Shown in pieces: positions 6,892 through 11,280 of a stretch of DNA of 11,280 bases. This DNA comes from Holophagaceae bacterium UBA706 (GTDB lineage: Bacteria; Acidobacteriota; Holophagae; Holophagales; Holophagaceae): positions 1 to 11,280 of the forward strand of contig DBME01000137.1 in NCBI GenBank assembly GCA_002298155.1, given 5' to 3'. Each line of letters begins with the position of its first letter. Position 1 is the first letter of the stretch. The notes below the pieces were generated by a model. That model saw only the letters and a program-made list of their open reading frames with translations. It was not told the DNA's origin and did not search any database. A program made the position numbers and the translations under genes.

Positions 6892-6918
6892 GGAGCACCT
6901 CGTCCCTAGTATGCCGCG

Positions 6919-8337
6919 TCACTCTTTCGGATACACGCGCACGCTCTTCCACTGCTTGAGCAGCACCTTGCCCGCCGGGAACCCCCGGGGCTTGGAAACG
7001 TCTGCAGCGCGGCAGTAGTGTACTTCCACCTTCCCGCCGTCCCTGGCCTTGCTGAAGAATGCGGCCAGCTCTGCGGCCCGCTCGATAACCGGGCGGGGGA
7101 ATTCCGAAATGCGGTCGGGGTTGCGCACCACCACATGGCTGCCCGGCGTGCTGGCCACGTGGAGCCACAGATCCAGCGGTTCCGCCACCTTGAAGGTGAG
7201 CTGGTCGTTGTCGGCGTCGCCCTTTCCGATGAGCACCTCGAAACCGTCCACCATGACGGACCGGAAGGCCCTGCCCTTGCCGTCGGAACGCGGCGTCTCC
7301 TTCTTCACCATGGGCTTCCTCTTGGGTGGGGGAGGTTTTTCCGGCGCGGGGGGCGCGGCCTCCTTCTGTTCCAGTTCCCGGAACTGCCGACGCAGCTCCT
7401 TTTCCAGGTCATCGACGCGGGCCAGGCCTCGTTCGGCCTTCTTGAGCGCCGTGAACCAGCGCTGGGCGGTTTCCTCGGCCCGTTGGCCTTCCGGCAGCAC
7501 CACCACGGTGCCGTCCAGGAGGGTGACCGACCCGGTGCAACCCTTGAGGCGGTACAGCTCGGCCGAGAGGGCCAGGGCCTTGGTGCGTACCTCCAGCCCG
7601 GCGGTGTGCCGGGCGCGGTCGGCCGCCAGGGCCTCCCGGTAGCGCTCCAGCCGCTTGCGCTCGGCGTGCAGCTTGCGGTCCGTGCGCGCCTGGCGGGGCA
7701 CGAGGATGAGCTTGGCCGCCCGCTCCAGGGACCAGGCGCGGTGCCGGGCCAGGAGGGAGCCCTCGCCCGGCAGGATCTCGGGCCGTTCACCCGCCAGGGC
7801 CTCCCGCAGTCCGTCCCCGAAGGTCTCCCGCCAGCGCAGGTAGGCCGGGGTCTCGATGCGGGGTTCCGGGGCGGTGGGGGGGAAGGGCTGCCCCAGGCCC
7901 ATGCGGGCGGGGTTCAGATCGAGTCCGTCCAGGCGCAGGCCGGCGCGGCCGGGGAAGGCCTGGAAGGCCAGGCGGCAGGCCTCGATGCGCCCGGTGATGG
8001 CCCGTCGCCGGAAGACCAAGCCCAGCCACCGCTCCCGGGGGTCGCCCTCCACCTCCGAGAGCCGGGCCCCCTTGAGCTCCAGGGACCAGCGCCGGGAGAG
8101 GTCGCCCTTGGCTTCGGCCTTGAGCTGGAGGTAGGCCTCGTCCTTCTCGTGGAGCATCCACAGTTCCGGTGCCGGGTTCAGCAGGAAGACCCAGGCCAGG
8201 CCCGCCTCCAGGCCTCCGCGGCGGTCCGGGGCCCAGCACAGGGCCAGGGCCCGGGGCGATACCCAGGCCCCCTGGACGGGGGCCTCTCCGGCCAGGCGTC
8301 GCGCGTGGCCCAGGGCGAGCAGCAGGGGTGCGTCCAT
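6919..8337 (-). CDS. Compact NFACT-domain protein (RqcH/Rqc2-like)
   Basis: NFACT proteins bind stalled large ribosomal subunits and, in bacteria (RqcH), recruit tRNA-Ala to add alanine tails to nascent chains. The C-terminal NFACT-R domain (357-470) is clear: RAFRSVMVDGFEVLIGKGDADND, then DLWLHV, PGSHVVVRN, AAELAAFFSKA and the closing VRVYP. Residues about 200-330 form a charged coiled-coil region containing LPEGQRAEETAQRWFTALKKAERG, equivalent to the NFACT middle segment. A Pro/Lys-rich linker (328-348) separates the two parts. The N-terminal 190 residues are short and divergent, and I cannot see a helix-hairpin-helix part. At 472 residues it is roughly 100 shorter than typical RqcH (about 570). 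The ATG at 8337 shares one base with the preceding stop (TGATG), and no ribosome binding site is visible, so translation is probably coupled. Upstream in-frame extension into the previous gene is rejected. Confidence 0.88.
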   Translation of the reverse strand: MDAPLLLALGHARRLAGEAPVQGAWVSPRALALCWAPDRRGGLEAGLAWVFLLNPAPELWMLHEKDEAYLQLKAEAKGDLSRRWSLELKGARLSEVEGDPRERWLGLVFRRRAITGRIEACRLAFQAFPGRAGLRLDGLDLNPARMGLGQPFPPTAPEPRIETPAYLRWRETFGDGLREALAGERPEILPGEGSLLARHRAWSLERAAKLILVPRQARTDRKLHAERKRLERYREALAADRARHTAGLEVRTKALALSAELYRLKGCTGSVTLLDGTVVVLPEGQRAEETAQRWFTALKKAERGLARVDDLEKELRRQFRELEQKEAAPPAPEKPPPPKRKPMVKKETPRSDGKGRAFRSVMVDGFEVLIGKGDADNDQLTFKVAEPLDLWLHVASTPGSHVVVRNPDRISEFPRPVIERAAELAAFFSKARDGGKVEVHYCRAADVSKPRGFPAGKVLLKQWKSVRVYPKE

Positions 8338-8891
8338 CAGAGGAGCTGCAGGATGGCCTCGGTGGGCAGGACCATGGCGAACTCGCCGTGGAGCTCCGTG
8401 AGCCCGGCCTCGTGCAGGGCCTCGGCCGTCATGCGGTTGCCGTCCATGTCGTCCAGTTCGAAGGTGGCGCAGGCGTCGCGCACCACGACGGTCTTGAAGC
8501 CCAGGTCGCAGCTGAGGCGCGCGGTGGTGGAGACGCAGTGGTTCGTTGTGAACCCGGCGATGACGAGGCGGTCGATGCCGTGTTCGCGCAGGTGGGCTTC
8601 CAGGCCCGTGCCCACGAAGGCGCAGTGGGCGCTCTTGCGGAACACGGCCTCGCCGGCCAGGGGCTCGGTCCCGGCCTTGAAGGCATTGCCGGGCTCGCCG
8701 GGGAACAGGGGGGAGTTGGGGTCCCGGGAGTCGTGGCCCACGTGGACCACGTCCAGTCCCTGGGCGCGGAAGGCCGCGGCTAGCCTGGCCATGTTGGCCT
8801 CGGCGTCCGGATTGTTGCGCCGGCCCCAATAGGGCTCGTCCCACGCCTTCTGCACGTCGATGAAGAGGAGGGCTGTGGTCTTGGGCAGCAT
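8337..8891 (-). CDS. Isochorismatase-family cysteine hydrolase
   Basis: This 184-residue protein is of the isochorismatase/nicotinamidase fold, which hydrolyses amides or enol ethers in the cytoplasm. The catalytic triad is Asp12 (in LLFIDVQKAW), Lys86 (FRKSAHCAF) and Cys119 (GFTTNHCVSTTARLSCDLGF). The residues before the cysteine match the family's cis-peptide loop. The substrate is not predictable. Nicotinamidase-type metal-binding residues are not obvious, so a general cysteine hydrolase is safer than a nicotinamidase call. The start at ATG 8891 has AGGATAGG just upstream. It follows the EamA gene by 24 nt and overlaps the NFACT start by one base. Its place with an amine-forming ureohydrolase hints at amide or amine metabolism, which is inference only. 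Confidence 0.93.
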   Translation of the reverse strand: MLPKTTALLFIDVQKAWDEPYWGRRNNPDAEANMARLAAAFRAQGLDVVHVGHDSRDPNSPLFPGEPGNAFKAGTEPLAGEAVFRKSAHCAFVGTGLEAHLREHGIDRLVIAGFTTNHCVSTTARLSCDLGFKTVVVRDACATFELDDMDGNRMTAEALHEAGLTELHGEFAMVLPTEAILQLL

Positions 8892-8915
8892 GCGCCTATC
8901 CTACTCCCTTTTGGT

Positions 8916-9779
8916 TCAGGCGATTTCCGTCGCCTCGGCCGCCCCGCGGAACTGGACCAGGGCAACGCCCACCAGGATGACGGCCATGCCCGCCACGATG
9001 CGCAGGCCGAAAGGCTCGTGCAGGAAGGCCGAGCCCAGGAGCACGGCCACCAGGGGGTTCAGGTAGGCGTAGGTGCTCATGCGGGTGGGGCTCCAGACCT
9101 TGGCCAGATAGGCGAAGGCGGAGAAGGCCACCACCGACCCGAAGACGGTCAGATAGGCCACCGCCAGCCCCGACCGGAGCGTCAGGGGCGCATGGAGGAA
9201 GCCCCCGGTGAAGGGCGCCAGGAGGAGGGCCACCGTGCCGCCCGAAAGCATCTGCACGGACACCTGGCCCAGGAGGCCGTGCCCCTTGACGTGGCGCTTG
9301 CCGTGGAGGGTGCCGAAGGCCCAGAGCACTGTGGCCAGCAGGATGGCGGCGATGCCGGCCGCGTGGAAGGCCTCGCCCCCCTTGGGCCTGGCCAGGATGA
9401 CCACGCCCGCCAGGCCCAGGCCCAGTCCGGCCCAGCGCCGGAGGCTCAGGGCCTCGCGGCCCATGAGGCCGTAGAGCAGCGGCGTCATGGAGCAGAGGAT
9501 GGCGGTGACGCCGCTGGGCACGACGTTCTCGGCCCAGGTGACCAGGGCGTTGGAGCAGCCCAGGAGGAGCACCCCCACCAGGACCAGGTGGGGCAGGTCG
9601 CGCCGGAGGGGCAGCTCCTCGCCCAGGAGGCGGCTGAGTCCGAAGGCCACGGCCCCCCCGATCAGGTAGCGGGTGGCCACCATGCCGAAGGGGTTGAAGG
9701 CCTCGATGCCCAGGGCGATGCCGAAATAGGTCGAGCCCCAGACCACCGCGCAGATGAAATAGGCGATCCAGGCCTTCAC
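8916..9779 (-). CDS. EamA/DMT-superfamily permease, probable metabolite exporter
   Basis: A 287-residue inner-membrane protein with ten predicted hydrophobic helices arranged as two EamA repeats (about 1-130 and 140-280). The first helix carries the family signature AVVWGSTYFGIALGIEAFNP, and the second repeat begins near GIAAILLATVLWAFGTLHGKR. Length and signature match YedA/RhaT-like drug/metabolite transporters, many of which export amino acids or related compounds. The start is GTG at 9779, within a GTGA overlap with the stop of the Lrp/AsnC gene (4 nt). No strong ribosome binding site precedes it, so translational coupling to the regulator is likely. The neighbouring Lrp/AsnC regulator suggests ligand-responsive control of export. 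The substrate is unknown. Confidence 0.93.
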   Translation of the reverse strand: MKAWIAYFICAVVWGSTYFGIALGIEAFNPFGMVATRYLIGGAVAFGLSRLLGEELPLRRDLPHLVLVGVLLLGCSNALVTWAENVVPSGVTAILCSMTPLLYGLMGREALSLRRWAGLGLGLAGVVILARPKGGEAFHAAGIAAILLATVLWAFGTLHGKRHVKGHGLLGQVSVQMLSGGTVALLLAPFTGGFLHAPLTLRSGLAVAYLTVFGSVVAFSAFAYLAKVWSPTRMSTYAYLNPLVAVLLGSAFLHEPFGLRIVAGMAVILVGVALVQFRGAAEATEIA

Positions 9780-10264
9780 GGGGCGTCCAGGCTGAAGGGG
9801 GATGGGCCGATCTTCTCGAAGTAGGTCTTGAGGACCATGGTGGTGCGGGTGGTCACCTGGGGCCCGAGGGTCTTGATGCGGCGCAGCCGTCCATGGAGGT
9901 CCAGGGGGGTCTCGGCCACCACCTTGAGCAGGAGCCAGTCCGCGCCCGCGGTGCTGTACGCGGCCAGGACGTCGGGTTCCTCCTCCAGGGCCTGGAGGAA
10001 GCGGTCCTCGGCGCCCTCGTCGCCCCCGGAATGGAACCTCACGGCCACGAAGGCCACGCAGGGCTTGTTCACGGCCTCGGGCGACACGTTGGCGCTGTAG
10101 CCGGCCAGGACCCCCTCGGCCTCCAGGCGCTTGACCCGGTCGATGACGGTGGGGCGGCTGACCCCGAGACGCTCCGCCAGTTCGGCGTGGCTGATGCGCC
10201 CTTCCTTCTGGAGGGCGGCCACGAGGCGTCGGTTCAGATCATCCGTCATCAAATTCTTCGACAT
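9776..10264 (-). CDS. Lrp/AsnC-family transcriptional regulator
   Basis: This 162-residue protein has the normal family length. Residues 8-60 are the AsnC-type winged HTH, with RISHAELAERLGVSRPTVID and RVKRLEAEGVLAGYSANV. Residues 68-150 are the RAM/AsnC effector domain, with TAGADWLLLKV and TRTTMVLKTYFE. Such proteins form dimers or octamers and usually sense amino acids. I chose ATG 10264 because CAGGAG lies 7 nt upstream. A longer frame runs far into kdsA on the opposite strand and is not believable. It leads a tightly packed minus-strand run, and its stop overlaps the EamA start, so it most likely regulates the exporter and itself. It also faces kdsA across 75 nt, where an inverted repeat is present. 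Confidence 0.94.
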   Translation of the reverse strand: MSKNLMTDDLNRRLVAALQKEGRISHAELAERLGVSRPTVIDRVKRLEAEGVLAGYSANVSPEAVNKPCVAFVAVRFHSGGDEGAEDRFLQALEEEPDVLAAYSTAGADWLLLKVVAETPLDLHGRLRRIKTLGPQVTTRTTMVLKTYFEKIGPSPFSLDAP

Positions 10265-10275
10265 GGCCCGGCTCC

Positions 10276-10293
10276 TGAGACAATAGGTTCTCA
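10276..10293. promoter_or_regulatory. Inverted repeat TGAGA-N8-TCTCA between the Lrp-type gene and kdsA, candidate Lrp operator
   Basis: The 18-bp site TGAGACAATAGGTTCTCA has 5-bp perfect arms around a central TA and overlaps the Lrp-gene ribosome binding site. Its size and AT-containing centre resemble sites of Lrp/AsnC proteins, which often bind their own promoters. Autoregulation is inferred from position only. Confidence 0.35.
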
Positions 10294-10339
10294 TACCTGG
10301 GGGCTCACGGGTCCCCGCCAGCAGGAGCGAGGGAGCACT

Positions 10340-11182
10340 ATGGATTTTCAACATCCCCACACCGATCGCAGCTTTTTCCTCATCGCCGGCCCCTGCGTCA
10401 TCGAATCCAGGGACCATGCCCACTTCCTGGCCGCCCAGCTCCAGGACCTCGCCGAGGCCCGGGGAATCCCCTTCCTGTTCAAGGCCAGCTTCGACAAGGC
10501 CAACCGCACCTCCCGGGAGAGCTACCGCGGCACGACCCTGGAGGAGGGCCTGGACATCCTGTCGGAGATCCGCACCCGCTACGGGATCCCCGTCCTCACC
10601 GACGTGCACGAATCGGCCCAGTGCCCCCTGGTGGCCTCGGCCGTGGACGTCCTCCAGATCCCGGCCTTCCTGTGCCGCCAGACCGACCTGCTCATGGCCG
10701 CCGCCGCCACCGGCCGCACCGTGAACATCAAGAAGGGCCAGTTCCTGGCCCCCTGGGACCTGGTCCACGCCATCGACAAGGTCCGCAGCGTGGAAGGCCA
10801 CGGTCCGGTGTGGGCCACGGAGCGCGGCTCCAGTTTCGGCTACGGGAACCTGGTGGTGGACTTCCAGGGTTTCCCTCACCTCCGCCGCACGGGCTGCCCC
10901 GTGGTCTTCGACGCCACCCACAGCGTCCAGAAGCCCGGCGCCCTGGGCAAGGCCACCGGCGGCGCCCGGGAGATGATCCCCACCCTGGCCCGGGCCGCGG
11001 CCACGGCGGTGGACGGCTTCTTCTTCGAGGTGCACGAGGACCCCTCCAAGGCCCTCAGCGACGGGCCCAACGCGATCCGCCTGGACGATTTCGGGGCGCT
11101 GCTGGACCAGCTGCTGGATGTGTGGCGGGTATCGCGGCGGTACGTGGCTGAGGATCCGGCTGGGGCTGTGGAACGAAGCTAG
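10340..11182 (+). CDS. kdsA: 3-deoxy-D-manno-octulosonate 8-phosphate synthase (metal-dependent type)
   Basis: KdsA condenses arabinose 5-phosphate with phosphoenolpyruvate to KDO-8-phosphate, needed for the lipopolysaccharide inner core. The 280-residue protein carries the specific signature FKASFDKANRTS (48-59), LQIPAFLCRQTDLL (105-118), VNIKKGQFLAPWD (128-140) and TERGSSFGYGNLVVDF (160-175). AGPCVIES (16-23) places Cys19 where the metal-dependent class has its ligand cysteine. E. coli KdsA has Asn there. The other metal ligands correspond to His194, Glu230 and Asp241, by comparison with the Aquifex enzyme. The start at ATG 10340 is preceded by GAGGGAG and an earlier AGGAG. It is divergent from the Lrp/AsnC gene, and no other KDO gene is visible before the right edge. 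No clear terminator follows. DAHP synthase is excluded by the KdsA-specific motifs. Confidence 0.97.
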   Translation: MDFQHPHTDRSFFLIAGPCVIESRDHAHFLAAQLQDLAEARGIPFLFKASFDKANRTSRESYRGTTLEEGLDILSEIRTRYGIPVLTDVHESAQCPLVASAVDVLQIPAFLCRQTDLLMAAAATGRTVNIKKGQFLAPWDLVHAIDKVRSVEGHGPVWATERGSSFGYGNLVVDFQGFPHLRRTGCPVVFDATHSVQKPGALGKATGGAREMIPTLARAAATAVDGFFFEVHEDPSKALSDGPNAIRLDDFGALLDQLLDVWRVSRRYVAEDPAGAVERS

Positions 11183-11252
11183 GAACCTGCGGAATTTCGG
11201 GGGGAGCCGTCGCCTGGACAGATGTACCGGTTGATTAGGGTAAAAAGCACGA

Positions 11253-11280
11253 ACGCAGAGTTACGCCGAGGCGCTGAGTT
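11253..11280. repeat. Degenerate short tandem repeat reaching the right edge
   Basis: Three adjoining units of 9-10 bases are visible: ACGCAGAGTT, ACGCCGAGG and CGCTGAGTT, sharing a CGCnGAG core. The array is cut by the window end. It looks like the CGCAGAG-type short dispersed repeats found between genes in many genomes. With three units the call is tentative. The remaining bases after kdsA (11183-11252) hold nothing else I recognise. Confidence 0.4.

Noticed and set aside
7018..8832. A 604-codon plus-strand frame opposite the NFACT and hydrolase genes
   Set aside because: Composition is Gly/Gln/Ala-biased and the opposite-strand genes carry clear family motifs.
8338..8844. N-terminal extension of the NFACT frame up to 8844
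   Set aside because: The extra residues are the out-of-frame reading of the isochorismatase-family gene. The TGATG overlap at 8339-8335 marks the proper start.
10265..11035. N-terminal extension of the Lrp/AsnC frame up to 11035
   Set aside because: The extension is antisense to kdsA and low-complexity. ATG 10264 has a good ribosome binding site and gives the normal family length.

Overview
This is a GC-rich, tightly packed bacterial chromosomal window with ten complete protein genes and one gene cut by the left edge. A metal-dependent KDO-8-phosphate synthase (kdsA) implies a Gram-negative, lipopolysaccharide-bearing cell. High GC, a clostridial/archaeal-style agmatinase and an NFACT (RqcH/Rqc2-like) protein suggest an Acidobacteriota-type genome, perhaps Holophagae/Geothrix-like. 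That lineage call is inference from gene style, not a database match. I see no rRNA, tRNA, CRISPR array, insertion sequence or phage gene.

Layout. Positions 1-1234 (-) hold a partial gene for a DUF1444-like soluble protein. It is divergent from moaA (1301-2308, +), a complete GTP 3',8-cyclase of molybdenum cofactor synthesis. An RpiR-type HTH+SIS regulator follows (2340-3185, +). Its 3' end overlaps, tail to tail, an unrecognised 146-residue protein (3172-3612, -). Next come a membrane-anchored PAS-GGDEF-EAL cyclic-di-GMP protein (3753-5636, +) and a small HU/IHF-family DNA-binding protein (5752-6027, +).

From 10264 down to 6031 on the minus strand lies a five-gene run that looks like one operon: an Lrp/AsnC regulator, an EamA/DMT exporter, an isochorismatase-fold hydrolase, a compact NFACT protein and an agmatinase-family ureohydrolase. 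The first two genes overlap by 4 nt (GTGA). The third and fourth share 1 nt (TGATG). The other gaps are 24 and 27 nt. The divergent kdsA (10340-11182, +) shares a 75-nt intergenic region with the Lrp gene.

How the genes may work together. The Lrp-exporter pair suggests sensing and efflux of an amino acid or related amine. The agmatinase-type enzyme would produce putrescine plus urea if agmatine is its substrate. The NFACT protein is a ribosome-rescue-type factor and is the unexpected member of the run. The other genes look like independent housekeeping or signalling units.

The most notable signals are: matching TAATCTGG boxes 4-5 nt upstream of two ATG starts that lack clear ribosome binding sites (possible leaderless mRNAs); an HU-type arm without its usual intercalating proline; palindromes upstream of the HU gene and between the Lrp gene and kdsA; and the compact NFACT protein inside a metabolic operon. 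I found no clear candidate for a wholly new defence or mobile system.
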